Source: Orientallactaga sibirica | Taxonomy: Eukaryota > Chordata > Mammalia > Rodentia > Dipodidae | NCBI GenBank assembly: GCA_036365145.1 | Contig: JAEOAD010000240.1 | Coordinates: 3,348,001-3,412,000 of the forward strand | Length of the DNA stretch: 64,000 bases | Reading direction: 5' to 3' | In this document: positions 45,336 to 56,985 of the stretch, piece by piece | Position numbering within the stretch: the stretch's first letter is position 1 | Layout of the letters: each line of letters starts with the position of its first letter | Notes under the pieces: generated by a model | Told to the model about the DNA's origin: nothing | What the model saw: the letters and a program-made list of their open reading frames with translations, nothing else | Databases searched by the model: none | Translations under genes and position numbers: made by a program

Positions 45336-45374
<39 letters not shown>
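45188..45374 (+). mobile_element. B1 SINE with (ACA)n tail
   Basis: A complete sense B1: gccgggcatggtggtgcatg, ccagcacttgggaggcagag, aattccaggtcagcctggac and gtgaaaccctacctcg, then a tail of about 12 ACA units. A perfect 12-bp duplication AAAAGTAATACC flanks it at 45176-45187 and 45375-45386. One of the youngest-looking B1s here. Confidence 0.97.
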
Positions 45375-45671
45375 AAAAGTAATACCTAAACTATTGATAC
45401 TAATGGGCATGTTGGTCCTTGTGAATGGCATTTGATGTCAAGATCATGAGTCCTCATGGAGGACTTCTGTAACTTTCATATCAGTGACAGTATTGCTTAA
45501 AGAAAAAAAAAATCATGCCACATTTTACTTTAAGCTAAGTCCTAAGTGAGCCCTCAGGCTAGTTTTATTCAGTGGGGTTGCTACAATGGGTCTTTGAAAT
45601 GAGAAGAAAAGATAGGGCAGAAAAATGGGACGTTGTAAATAAGGAGGTTGAAGGTAAGTAGAGTGAAAATT

Positions 45672-45805
45672 AAGAAGGACTATGCATGGTGGTGTATGGC
45701 TATAGTCCCAGAATGTAGAAAGCTGAGGCACAAAGATGTCAAGTTGGAGGCCAACCTGGCTACTTAGTGAAAACTTTCTTCCAAAAAAAAAAAAAAATAA
45801 ATAAA
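45672..45805 (+). mobile_element. Older B1-like SINE
   Basis: Sense: tatgcatggtggtgtatggc, tatagtcccagaatgtagaa, gaggccaacctggctactta, then an A-rich tail. Diverged. Confidence 0.75.
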
Positions 45806-46782
45806 AGGAAAAGAAAAAGAAAAAGAACAAAACAGATAATTACCACTAGGAAACATGAAAGGTAGAAGTATTTTGGCATCTACCTGAAAGGGTTCTTCCT
45901 GAGGGCAGCAAGGGTCACACATATTGAGACTGGTAGGGGTGGGCTGAGGAATCAACTCAAATATAAAAAGTTATCTGTTACCAAGGGCATGAGGCAGCCA
46001 ATAAACTGACTCAGCAGAATTGGGCTAAGGCTGAGGACAGAAGGCATTGCCAGTGCTTAGCCCAGCTGAGCACTGTGAAGAGCCTGGTTGAAGTTTGAAA
46101 GAGGAGAGGGTTTTTGCCATTGCAATCTCCTGTTTGTCCTCTGATTTCTGTCTCATCTTCTATGACTTTATTTTAGGTCCCCCTCAGCTCTCACTTGGGC
46201 TACTATAGCAAACTAAATGATTTATATTTCTTTGTCACCATCCTCTTTAAATCCACTCTTACACAGAGTGATCTACTCTGAAATAGCATAATGTTCTCCT
46301 GCTTGCACAGTGTTAGCAATTACAAATGGATACAGGATAACTTTCATACACTTCACAGTTGTAGAGAACAAGCCAGGCCCAATGGTGCTGCTGAGTCAGT
46401 ATGAGATGCAGAGAAGTGTTAAGTAGGCGACTGATCATGGGGAACATATCATGCTAAACTGGAGAATTTATATTTTATTAACTAAGTACCCATTGATTAA
46501 TTTTAAATTGATTAGCATCATCAGATTTATATTTAATAAAATCCCATTAAAATTGGCATAATGTTTATAGAAATCAATTTTTATAATGTGTTAAAATAAT
46601 TAAGAAAATATAGGGTTATATTTATAACCATATTTATGAACATAGTCATATTTATAACCATGAAACATGAAAAGTCTGAAATATATAAGATGTTATGTTT
46701 TGTATATTTAGTGTCTTTCAGATGTCCATGTAAGAGGTTATATATGGATATTCAATGTCTATCAGATGCCCATTTGTTAAAA
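45806..46782. other. Unique DNA, nothing recognised
   Basis: A/T-rich, with a patch of repeated tatttataaccat words near 46615-46660. No coding or repeat call. Confidence 0.45.
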
Positions 46783-47075
46783 GCTTGGGCTCTGGGATAG
46801 TGAGGTTGGGGAGTGTTAGAACCTTTGGAGGTGGCTAGTAGCAGAAGGTCTTTAAGTCTTCGGAGACAGAACCTTGAAGTGTAGTGTGGAACACTAGGTA
46901 CTTTCTCTTTCTCTCTCTTGCTTCTCAGCTAAGAGGTTCTACTATGTACCCAGGCCCAAAACAGTGGGCCAATCATTCATAGAGTGGAACTGTGGTCTAA
47001 ATAAACTTTACCTTTTATAAGTTGCTCATCTCTGAAATTTAGTTATAGTGATGAAAAGCTGACCAGTAGGTGGGA
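46783..47075 (+). repeat. Probable rodent LTR-like repeat
   Basis: gtgttagaacctttggaggt, gcttctcagctaagaggttc, ctaaataaactttacctttt and ataagttgctcatctctgaa follow the general layout of a common rodent LTR-like repeat with an AATAAA signal. Name not determined. Confidence 0.4.
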
Positions 47076-47146
47076 TAATTTGTGGAGTGACTTAGCAGGG
47101 AGTAGAGTGCCATTGAAAAAAGTTTCTCACTTACAAAAATAAAGGG

Positions 47147-47365
47147 AAGGGCTGGAGAGATGGCTTAGTGGTTAAGGCACATGCCTGCAACGCCTAACGA
47201 CCCCTGTTCAATTGTCCAGGTCCCATGTAAGCCATATGAACAAAGGGGTGCACGTATCTGGAGTTCATTTGCAGTGGCTACAGGCTCTGGCATGCCCATT
47301 CTCCCTCTCCCTCTCTCTCTTTCCCCCTTTCTGTCTCTAATAAATAAATAAAAATAAACAAGAGG
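47147..47365 (+). mobile_element. tRNA-derived SINE (short type)
   Basis: Sense copy: aagggctggagagatggctt, then agtggttaaggcacatgcct, tgttcaattgtccaggtccc (B-box region), tatctggagttcatttgcag, CT tract, and an ataaataaataaaaataaac tail. Confidence 0.94.
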
Positions 47366-47574
47366 AAAGGGAAGAAGAATAATGGGAATGTCTGTGATAT
47401 CAGGATAGACCAAATTCCCATGAACCTACAAGAATGAGGAAGGAAGGTCTAGTTGTTGCAGAATATAGTGGCTAGAGATCAATGTAGATGGACAGGATTA
47501 CTTGGTATTTCTAGAGATTATAGGTGGCAGGAAGTCACTGATTTCTAAAAATTTCCATAAAAGCAGCTATTCTG

Positions 47575-47830
47575 GGGCTGGGGAGATGACTCAGTGAATA
47601 AAGAGCTTGTCATGTAAGTGTAAGAACCAGAGTTTGGACACCAGAATCCACATAAAAGACTTTAATTCCAGTGCTGGGGCGGCAGACCCAGATGGATTTC
47701 TAGGATTCTTGCCTAGCTAGTCTAGCTGAATTGGTGAGCTCTATGTTCAGTGAGAGAGCCTGTCTCAAAAAATAAGATGAAATGATTGAGGAGGACACCT
47801 GACATCAACCCCTAGCCTCCACATGATATG
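47575..47830 (+). mobile_element. B4-type composite SINE
   Basis: Sense: ggggctggggagatgactca, gaaccagagtttggacacca, tttaattccagtgctggggc, cagtgagagagcctgtctca, then aaaaataagatgaaatgatt and gaggaggacacctgac. It continues into the CA-rich tail at 47830-48100. Confidence 0.9.
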
Positions 47831-48100
47831 CTTGCATACTATTTACACACATGCACATGTACTCCCCCACACATGTGTGCCCACGCACATATGAGCACAC
47901 ATACATGCATCCATACATCTATATACACATGCACATGTACTCCAACATACATGTGTGCACATACACATGAACACACAAAAATGCATGCGTACCTGCATAC
48001 CATCTACACACAGATATGCATGTGCATACCCATACGTGTGCACTTACACACATATGAACACACAAACATAAATGCATGCACAACATCTCCATGGACATGC
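47831..48100. repeat. Degenerate CA-rich minisatellite-like tail
   Basis: Repeated words acacatgcacatgtactcc (47858 and 47924), acatgtgtgcacat, atatgaacacacaaa and atgcatgc. It is the expanded tail of the B4 SINE before it. Translations of it on either strand are Cys/Thr/His-rich artefacts. Confidence 0.85.
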
Positions 48101-49734
48101 CAAACGAACCAACAAGAATATTCTACTATAGCCCTTGGCCAAGCACAGGAAGAGTAGCTCTTTGGTGGGACAAGTGCAGGCCTGGAGTTTTAGCACAAGA
48201 GGCCATGGGTTAATGGGTATTGACAAATGCCATTTTGGAAGCCCTGCCTCTTAGGGACAAAGGCTGAGTATGGATGGAATTAACTTTCACAGATTCAGAA
48301 TTATGAGTGGTACACAAAGCACTAGTCTATCACGTCAATACCCTTCAGTGGTTCTTAATTGCTTTGCATGCTAATGCAATCTATTGGCAATGAGCTCTAA
48401 TATCCTCCAACTGTTAGCTCTCAACGGTTGTGGATGCTTTGGAAGGGAGGATCTTGGGCAGAATAGGATCCAACTGAAAAGTACCTGGTTTCTGGAAGCA
48501 GCCAGCCTGCCTAACTGTATTCTGCTTTTTGTTCCTCTGAACATTTTACTGTCCTTGGTCTTCCTTTGTTCTCTTTTTATTATGGGGACTTTTGTTTTAC
48601 ATTTATTCAAGGAATAAATGCTTGTGCATATGTTTCAAACATTGTAGTGGCATCACCTGATGTGGGATTTTTAGTTTTAGTATTTGGAACAAGGAAGATC
48701 TTGAAAATTATTATTGAGTTTAACGTGTTGGCAGCAAACAGATGCATCTAGGACTTTTTCAGAGTTAATGGGTCATGCTGTATAACAAAGTGATAGAAAC
48801 AGAAAAGGAAAGATGTCTCCATGAAGACATCAAGGGCCACATCTCCTACTTAGAGGGACAAGACTCCTTTGTATTTTCAGTGTCTCTAATGAGATCTGTA
48901 CTGTTTGCTATGGCATATTGTTGCCTATGGTAAATGGGGTTTAATCTACAGAAAGCTTTCTTAATGTCTATCTTTGACTTGAGATAGGCACTTCTGCCTC
49001 TTCTCCTATCAGCCTTCAAGCCTAAGCAGACAAGGCCTGAGATAGGGTCCTTGCTCAAAACTGTTAAATGAATGAATAAATGTTAACGATGGAGTGCTTT
49101 CTGTAAGCTAAGGCTAGGTTATATTATATTATAAACTGTTGCTCCCAGGGGAACCATGACTACTGGGGAGTGAGGCTCCTTATGTGGGTAATACAAGGTT
49201 GACATGGTTTTGTTTTTGTTGTTGTTTTTCTTGTTGCTGTTATTATACCCCTTATGTGATTGGCAGCTGCCTTTGTACTTTGCATCTCAAATGTCTTCCA
49301 GGAAAATTACATCTGAAAAACTCATCTAAAGAATTCAAAGCATGATGTTTTTTCTGCTGACCATCGTGGCCACTGTTGAACAGGTCACTCATGTTTCGCT
49401 TTGTCTCTTCCTACCACAGTGTTATCAGTGTCTGGGAGAAGCAGCACTGTGTGATAGTGTGCTAATTACATTGCTATGCCTGCACACGGGTCCAGGGTCT
49501 AGAATACAGGTTTGTTTCCTGTGTATGTTAAACATAAGAAAAGGAAGGCAGTAAGTAAGTAACCATGCTTTGTGCAGAGCCTTAGGATGCACAAAACCTG
49601 TGACCCAAAGCTTTTGTCTGTAGCTGTGTCATCTTTCATAAGTGTAATTCAAGAATTCATCTACCTTTTAACTTTCCAAGAGTTTTCATTCAATAGTTAT
49701 GGTTAAAAGACACAGCCCAGGGCATTGTCTTCTT
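48101..49734. other. Unique DNA with weak old-repeat traces
   Basis: 48343-48410 (cagtggttcttaattgcttt) loosely resembles an old MER5-like repeat, and 48990-49080 (aatgaatgaataaatgtt) an L2-type end. Neither is strong. Nothing coding. Confidence 0.35.
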
Positions 49735-49850
49735 AAAGACCTCATTTCATTTTCATAATAAAGCTATGAGGTAAGTACCTCCTGCATTTTTCAGGTCAGA
49801 GAACAGGTTCAGAGAGGTAAAGTAGTTTGATAGTAAGTCATTGGTACTGT
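49735..49850 (-). mobile_element. MIR SINE relic
   Basis: aagacctcatttcattttca, then taataaagctatgaggtaag, catttttcaggtcagagaac, aggttcagagaggtaaagta and gtaagtcattg are the antisense MIR core and tRNA-related part. MIR is an ancient mammal-wide SINE. Confidence 0.75.
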
Positions 49851-49871
49851 TATTAAATAGCATATATTTAG

Positions 49872-50035
49872 TTAGCTGGCTGTGGTGGTGCATGCGTTTA
49901 ATCCCAACACTTGGGAAGCAGAGGTGGGAAGGTCACCATGTTTGAAGCCGCCCTGAGAATACAGAGTGAGTTTCAGGTCAGCCTGAGCTACAGTGAAACC
50001 CTATCCTGAAAAACCAAATTAATTAATTAATTAAA
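49872..50035 (+). mobile_element. B1 SINE with (AATT)n tail
   Basis: Sense B1: ggctgtggtggtgcatgcgt, ttaatcccaacacttgggaa, tttcaggtcagcctgagcta and cagtgaaaccctatcc, then an attaattaattaattaaaat tail. An MIR-like trace may lie just after, at 50095-50140. Confidence 0.93.
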
Positions 50036-51667
50036 ATAAAATGAATTATTTATATGTATATATGTCATTCAAATAAATGACATCACAAATACCAGGCCAG
50101 GTAGGTATCACCCCCAATTTGCAGATAAGCTCAGAAATAGAAAACATTTTGTTTAAGATGTCTTTACGGTATTGGTGTGAAACAGCCCGAGCCCATCCAC
50201 CTCTGTGAGCTCTTGGTATCTGACTGCCTTGTTTAACTAAAGGCTTTTCTCTCAACAGGGGACGATTCTTGAGTGTGTACAGCTTCCCAGTAACAGGGAA
50301 ATTACTGGATAAAATTGTATCCTGTCTTGTTCAATTATAAGACAATCAGCACTGGAACACCTTACAGCTGGAAGTGTTAGTGTTGGTTTCGCATCTCCCT
50401 TCTACTCGAGGCAGGTAAAGCAGTGTTAAACAGTGGGGAGGACAAGGCTGCCCTGTGAGCTCCTTGCCCTTCTCTTTCTTTCCTTCTTAGCTTGTGCCAA
50501 GGTAATCACCCAATACCAGCCCCAGGGGCAATATGTGATAGATACTGATGTTCCAGCTCTGTGTTTTTATTTGAACTGTGCAGTTACATCATCAGTCAAA
50601 TGAGAAATGCTGGTTGAGATGCTGGCTGGCTTTTTGCACAAGGAAGTAAAGTTACATTGACCACTGCTTACTGTCAGTGAAAGGAAAAGCAGGAAAGTGA
50701 AACTAAAATAAAAAATAACATTTTTTTCCATAATAGCACATCAAGGTAATTTTCTTGCAGTGTTCTCTACATATTTAACCACTGCAAACTAGATGGTGAA
50801 ATAAATGCTGTCCTCCTTTGGCCCTACGCTAATTATTCTTGATAAGTATTTTTTTAATTATCTTTCTATCACTGCTTCTAGAACAACTATCATAATTTCC
50901 ACTTCAGAGGCTCCAGACATGACATGCCTATGAATACAGTAAAGATGATGACTGGTCTATGAACGTGTTCAAAGGAAACACAGAAGGGAAATGAAATCCA
51001 GCCTCTGTTCCTACAGCATTAGTATGGGTGAATCTCTCAGATAACTCTAGTTAATTGTTAATTATGGGAATACATACACACTAAACCCCTTAATTATCTG
51101 GGGGGTTCACATTATCTAGCTCACATCTTTGTATTTAGAGGGTGTCAGACAGCGTGTTGGACAAAGCAGTTGCAAATAACCTGCCCTGATGTCTAACTTT
51201 ACCTGCATAATTAAAATGAGGACTAGATCAGGAATTCCCCTTGGAGGTCTACCATGTAATGGCTGACTATTCTGTGATCCAGTGGAGCTATTAGCTCTAT
51301 GCAGCCCTAAGCTAGGCAGGCTTGGGGTATGCAGTGTCACTGAGTTTCTATGCAAGTAGTTTATAATCTCAATAGCCAGGCAAACTATGCATGTTATGCA
51401 TGTGACATTAAAAACTTTGGGACCAAAGGAGTGGTATAGACAGTAGAGGAGACTGTCAGGAGAAAGTCTCCTTGAAGGATATTTAAATGGAAGGATACTG
51501 CTAAGCAAAATTAATTGAGAAGTTGTGGTGATTGCAATAAATATGGGCTAGGTAACAAGCAGGTTTCCTGATTAAAGAAACATGATTTAGGGTATCATCT
51601 ACTTATTCAAGATATCCTTGGTCAAGTTCCTATTCCTTAGTTGAGTTCTTCAAGATATTGTTTTTAG
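50036..51667. other. Unique DNA with an IRF/ISRE-like motif
   Basis: Mostly repeat-free. GAAAGTGAAACT at 50693-50704 fits the interferon-response (ISRE/IRF) consensus GAAANNGAAACT, inside a repeat-free stretch (about 50.3-51.1 kb). No gene is visible nearby, so any role is speculative. The open frame 51116-51508 on the minus strand has no domain. Confidence 0.4.
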
Positions 51668-51800
51668 ATGGGAAATTCTGGTTCATGCCTATGATCCTAG
51701 CACTTGGCAGGCTGAAGCAGAAATCTTGTGAGTTTGTGGGTATCATGATCCATAGCAAGTTCAAGGCCAGCCAAACCAACTAAATAAACCAACAAAAATA
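51668..51800 (+). mobile_element. Old B1-like SINE relic
   Basis: tggttcatgcctatgatcct, then agcacttggcaggctgaagc, and gcaagttcaaggccagccaa follow a monomeric 7SL-type SINE but are much diverged. Confidence 0.55.
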
Positions 51801-52399
51801 ATACTAAACATTTCACTTTTCCCCCAAAAGCCAACTACAATAAAAGATAGGTTTGCTTATTCTTCTATGAGCTCCACACATTATATATGAAGTCACTGCC
51901 ACCAAAATCTGTGTTTGTTTCTCAGAGAGGCAAATTTTGTGTCATTATTACAACTGGAACACATGGTATTGTTTCCCAGGGAGATGAGAAGAACTGTCTA
52001 CTCTGCCCCAATTGGAAGTGTGCTGACAGAATGAAGAAAGATTCCATCCATGTCCAGCTTGGTGTGCTGACATATTATTGGAGTGTGAGTGTCTCAAAGG
52101 CAGCTATGGCACTGGAAAGTACCCTGGGTGATTACAAGCAGCTCTATCACTGAAAAGTCCCTTTGCTGCTTATTCTTACCAGTTATACAACCTCCATGAG
52201 GTTCTTCTAAAGGCTCAGGAGCTCTATAACCCCATGAGCCATGGAATGCTCATGATCCTCCCTGCTCCCTGCAGGAAGGAGTAATGATGGATCTAATCTT
52301 CTGAGGGTCTTGTGTTCTGATTATCAGCTGCTCTAAATCACAAGGGCAATGTTCCTGTCCAACCCTGAGTAAACAGCTACACAACAAATTTATTTTTAC

Positions 52400-53035
52400 A
52401 CATGTGTCTATGCATGTTTATATGTGTGTGAGTATATGTGTGTGGAAGCAAGAGACAGACTTGGTGTTTTTCTCAACTGATCTCCACCTTATGATTTTGA
52501 GACAGTCTTTTATTAAACCCAGATGTTGCAGTTACCATCTTGTTGCTGTACAAACACCCAACCACAAGCAGCTTATGTGAGGAAAGGGTTCATTTCAGGC
52601 CTACAGATTCCAGGGGAAACTTAATCATGCTAGAACAAGTTGGCTCACTTTATACATCTCCAGCAGAGACAACACAGCTAGCATCATTAAGCATGAATGG
52701 CCAGAGCTCAAGCTGGCACTCTCCACACCTTAAAGGCTGGAGTCAAGATCCACCCCCATTGACACAGTACCTCCATCAGCAGTCTACCAGCTGGAGACTA
52801 AGTAGTAAGCTTAATCTTTTAAAAAATACCTAAGGCCATGACAATAGAGCTCACTGTGTTCAGCTAGAAAAGCTAGCCAGCAAGCCCTATGAATCTTCTT
52901 GTTTCCACCTTCCCTGGGCTGGGATTACAGGTTTGTATGACTACACCTGGATTTTATGTGCATGTTAAGGATCCAAACTCAGGCACTTATGCTTATGTGA
53001 CAAGCTCTTTACTGAGGGAACCATCTTCCCAGCCA
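52400..53035 (-). mobile_element. B4-type SINE split by another repeat
   Basis: Antisense B4: TG-rich tail at 52410-52450, then gattttgagacagtctttta. It resumes after an insertion at agctcactgtgttcagctag, then ggctgggattacaggtttgt and gagggaaccatcttcccagc. The interruption is 52524-52837. Confidence 0.75.
52524..52837 (+). repeat. Rodent interspersed repeat inserted in a B4
   Basis: Begins gttgcagttaccatcttgtt, then gctgtacaaacacccaacca, caagcagcttatgtgaggaa, agggttcatttcaggcctac, ending near aaggccatgaca. It recalls a rodent repeat that I know by text but cannot name with confidence. 97 residues of one frame are open here without any domain. Confidence 0.5.
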
Positions 53036-53759
53036 AAACGGATTTTTCACAACATATGTTTATAAAATTTCATGGAGTCTATCTGAAAATTGAGTCATGT
53101 AATAGTTGATTAATAGGGCTGAAAGAGACAAGGGAGTGACTTGCCATTTAAATATTCCACTGAAACAGTCAAGTTATGTTGGAGGCCATCTTTGCCCATA
53201 CTGAATAAGAAAAGTTATGTGGGGAGCTGACTTCTAGTCCATGAAAATAGAAAACGAATTGAATTCATAATCCTTGGTGTCTACTCTTAAAATGGTAGGG
53301 TATTCAATTATATTTAAGCACATGAAAAAGCAATTCATTCATCAAGCAGAGTCCAAGACAATGCTCTGACTCAATGTGCTGAAAGGACTGAACAGTAGAA
53401 TATCACTTAGAATGGTTTCCAGATTTGTATTTGTATTTGTACAACTGATTTCCTACCTCTTCAGCTCGCCCAGAAGAATCTTAGGCCTTCCCTAGAGAAG
53501 AGGTTCTCCTATTTTGATAAGAGTATAGTACACAAGAGACATGCATTGTTGAATTTCATTCCCTCACAGTTCTATAAAATGGGCACAGTGATTCCATTCA
53601 TTGATGCCATGAGCAAGAGGGACTGCAATTCAAGGTCCTGCAACTGCTAGCTACAAAAGAACAAAAAAAACTATTCCCTTTTGAGATTAGTCTCTTCTTC
53701 TCTAATTTTCTTCTCTAATTTCTTCTCTTATTATTCCTTTCTTTTTCTTCTTTCCCATC

Positions 53760-54118
53760 TGTGGTAGTTTGAATAGATGACCCCCAATATATTCAGTGTT
53801 TTATTAGTTTGTAGTTTGCTTCTGTAGCCACCTGGCTGGAGGAAGTTACTGGGTGGATCTTAAGGTGTGGTGGTAGGTTTGAGATTACATTGTAAAGATA
53901 TGCAAAGTGTGCCTAGCTGGAGTTCCTGAGGTGTGCTATGCTGAGTGGCTTTTGGCTTGGCTCTTTCTTTCTCTTGCCTAGTCCTGTAAAAGACAGGCCA
54001 GCTTTTTCTGCCATTATGAAACTTCCCCTGGATCTGTAAGCTTCAATAAATAGCTCTTCCTCCATAACTTTGCCTGGTCAGGAAGTTCATCTCAGCGATC
54101 TTGAAGCTATCTGTTACA
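53760..54118 (+). promoter_or_regulatory. MaLR 5' LTR
   Basis: Begins TGTGGTAGTTTGAATA and ends CTGTTACA. It has AATAAA near 54045 in tcaataaatagctc. Related to the solo LTR at 14158-14502. Confidence 0.92.
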
Positions 54119-54119
54119 G

Positions 54120-54139
54120 AAAGTAGTACTGAAAAGTGG
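54120..54139 (+). other. Candidate MaLR primer binding site
   Basis: aaagtagtactgaaaagtgg follows the LTR end. Position and pattern fit the leucine-tRNA-type site typical of ERV-L/MaLR, but several bases differ. Confidence 0.4.
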
Positions 54140-55294
54140 GCTGAGATGAACCTAATCATATGGATTTTCATCTTTTGGAACCTTTGTTTTGGAAGAACAG
54201 GCACGGACTTGGTGCTTGCAACTGAAGATGCCTTCTGGAGTGGTAAGCTAAGTATTATGGACTATTCTGATGAGAGTTTGAGAATGCTAAATGCAGACAG
54301 TGTTGAACTTCAAGGCTTGGCTTATGAGCTTTCTAAGGGGAAGGAAAGACTGTAGAGGACTTTGTTGGAACTAGGCTACTGGCATAAGGGATGCCTTTGT
54401 CCTGCTGCCCAATGCCCAGAGAGTTTGATCAGAGTTAAATTTGTAAGGGACTGATGTGCTTGGTTAAAGATATTGGACTGAGAGATTTAAGATTTTAAGT
54501 TGGAAAACCTCAAGCAAATTAAAATTAGAGGCACTGAGACTGGTTTTAGGTTACTGTAGCTGCTATTGTCAAGCACATTAGCAATCTTAAGGAAGGTGGA
54601 AGGAAGGTGGCCTGACTGCTTTACATTAAAACAATGGAGAGGATGCCTGAGGAAAGACTGTTAGAAATGCAAACTCTTTTGGAAAGAGTTGACTGGAGAA
54701 GGAACCTGCTTTTCAAGGTTATTGCTTATTTGGTCCCTGAATTAAGAATATGGCTGTGTCATGCACACCTGGTATTAGTTTGGAAGCATGAAAAATGCAT
54801 GGAGTGGTCATGAATTGCACACAGTTCAAGGAGCTGTTGCTGAAATGTGGAATGAGGCAGGGTGTGATGCCCTGATAGGCTGAGAGCCTTTGGAAGATGG
54901 ACCATGGTTTACATGGAGACCTGAAGATGTTTTGGATATACCAGGACTGTGCAAGGGCTACCATGGAGTGCAGTGTTGGCCTGGGATGGAAGTTTTCCCT
55001 CGCTACTCTGCCCAGCTGGAGGGGCAAAATTGGAAAACCTGGAGACTGTCAGTCTTGGGTTATATTGAACTGCAGAAGTTTGATGACTGTTGATGGTGGT
55101 TCAGTTTGCATTATTCTAGTCTCTCCTTGCTATGCCTTATACCAGTTAAAAATGTTTACTCTGTGCCTTTACATGTTGAAAGTATTTAATTTGTTTGATT
55201 TTACAGGACTCACTATCTTAAGTTGGTCAAGGCCATGGGGACCTTTGAAATAGGATTCAGTACAATTTACAATGTGTGGTAGTTATAATTCTAT

Positions 55295-55311
55295 TGGGAG
55301 CCGGGGCAGAA
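55295..55311 (+). other. MaLR polypurine tract
   Basis: gggagccggggcagaa immediately before the TG of the 3' LTR. This is where plus-strand synthesis would start; one or two pyrimidines break it. Confidence 0.65.
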
Positions 55312-55668
55312 TGTGGTACTTTGAATAGATGGCCCCCAATATATTCAGTATTTTATTAGTTTGTAGTTTGCTTCTGCAGCCACCTGGCTGGAGGCAGTGT
55401 CACTGGGTGGATTTTAAGGTGTGGTGGTGGGTTTGAGATTCCATTGTAAAGATATGCAAAGTGTGCCTAGCTGGAGTTCCTGAGGTGTGCTGTGCTGTGT
55501 GGCTTTTGGCTTGGCTCTCTCGCTTGCCTGGTCCTGTAAAAGATAGGCCAGATTCTTCTGCCATTATGGAACTTCCCCTGGATCTGTAAGTTTCAATAAA
55601 TATCTCTTCCTCCATAACTTTGCCTGGTCTGGAAGTTCATCTCAGCGAACCTGAAGCTGTCTGATACA
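55312..55668 (+). promoter_or_regulatory. MaLR 3' LTR
   Basis: Begins TGTGGTACTTTGAATA and ends CTGATACA. It includes gtgtcactgggtgg, which the 5' LTR has as a shorter variant (gaagttactgggtgg). Confidence 0.92.
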
Positions 55669-55673
55669 CCATC

Positions 55674-55780
55674 CTTCTTTGCTTTTTAACATGATTTAGA
55701 ATTCATTTTATTGTATTTTGGAATTTTAGGAAAGAAGTATATTAGCTAAAACATCTGTCTGAGGAAAGAGAATAGGAAAG

Positions 55781-55811
<31 letters not shown>

Positions 55812-56864
55812 CCACATGATTCATGTGTGTGTATATATATATCACAACTTATGCTCTGGAAACTAGAATAAGAACCATTGCATTTGCTTATGTCTAGCTT
55901 ACATCTGGCTTTCACAAAGTGCCACAGTAACCATAGTCTCTTCTTTCACATAATACTTCTTATGCTTGGGTGGTTTAGGTTGGGTAGATGCTTAGTTATC
56001 TGGAAATCATCAATCATAAGAGTAAGTGTTGGGTAAATTGCCATCTCAGGGACCTGGACAGCTTTTGTCCCATTTGGCCTCAGCAAATCTATGTTGCAAA
56101 GCTTGCAAGGGCAGGGGAAGTAGAAATTGAGAAATAAACTTAAGGTAGGGACGGTTGCTTTCTTTGACAGCTTTGGAATGTCAGTCCTCAAGTATATTTA
56201 TGCCATGGGTATGTTAGAATTAGGGGTCAAACACTTTCAATTCTACAGACAAGTAAGTTATGGTTAAAAGCAGTGGATGTATTGCCTATTGGCCAGTGAA
56301 AAGCAGAACTGACAACTGAATCCTAGAGTTTAGAATCTGAAAGTTTTGCTTTTGATGCAGGGATCACCTTGATAAATGTAGACGTATATAGTAAATAAAA
56401 TTTTCTATAGAAGTCTGATGAGAAAAGTCATGTAAGGTAATCTTATCTTAGAGAGCTGTGTCTGGCAATGTAAATTCTCCTAGGTGTGTAATAGCCACAA
56501 ACAAAAAGAAGTTTCCTTAAAGCTCTTTCATTAATAGTTTTACAAATGTGTAGAAAGTACACAAGAATATATTCAAAATGAAAAGAGTGTGAAAGTCAAA
56601 GTTAAACAAAACAAAAGGTTCTTTATTGCTTAACTTCTCAAAGTCTTAGATTTACCTATATGGAGATCTGTGAGGGAAATCATAGGCAGAATTTTTCTAG
56701 ACTGCTTGCTGATCAACTTATTTTTGTCATGCATGTTGTAGAAGAAATGATTTGTAACCCTTTTCCTACTGTCCTTTGGCTATGGCTTTATACTATCTGT
56801 CTCCTTGAAACACACAGCAATCTGATCCCCAAAGTCATGTTAATTGCATCAGGAATGTAGAGAC
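55674..56864. other. Unique DNA with a (GA)n patch
   Basis: (GA)n-rich at 55780-55812 and a short gtgtgtgtatatatatat run at 55825-55842. Otherwise no feature recognised. Confidence 0.5.
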
Positions 56865-56985
56865 TTCTATTTATTTATTTATTTGTATTTATTTATTTTG
56901 GTGCAACTGTGAAATTGAACACAGAACCTCCTGGTGGATAAAAAGGCACTGTACTACAGAGATACACCCCAATCTCACTATGATG
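56865..56985 (-). mobile_element. ID/B4-type SINE fragment
   Basis: An ATTT-rich start (56868-56900), then aattgaacacagaacctcct and ggcactgtactacagagata, ending caccccaat. This is an antisense ID-type tRNA-derived head, diverged. Confidence 0.55.

Larger units (their letters stand above)
53760..55668 (+). mobile_element. Complete MaLR-type LTR retrotransposon
   Basis: Two LTRs (53760-54118, 359 bp; 55312-55668, 357 bp) flank a 1193-bp internal region. A perfect 5-bp duplication CCATC (53755-53759 and 55669-55673) proves insertion as one unit. By eye the LTRs differ at about two dozen positions plus two small indels, so it is old. The internal region is short and has no gag/pro/pol frame, as is usual for MaLR (nonautonomous ERV-L relatives). 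A purine-rich tract (gggagccggggcagaa) precedes the 3' LTR. The small frame at 54101-54355 has no recognised domain. Confidence 0.92.

Noticed and set aside
47831..48100. Spaced repeated words suggestive of a CRISPR-like array
   Set aside because: The repeats are degenerate CA-rich words with no constant unit or spacer length, in mammalian DNA.
47828..48157. 109-residue Thr/Cys/His-rich frame and its antisense counterpart
   Set aside because: Translation of the CA-rich tail of a B4 SINE.
54101..54355. 84-residue frame after the MaLR 5' LTR as a possible gag remnant
   Set aside because: No retroviral motif is visible in it; MaLR internal regions are normally noncoding.
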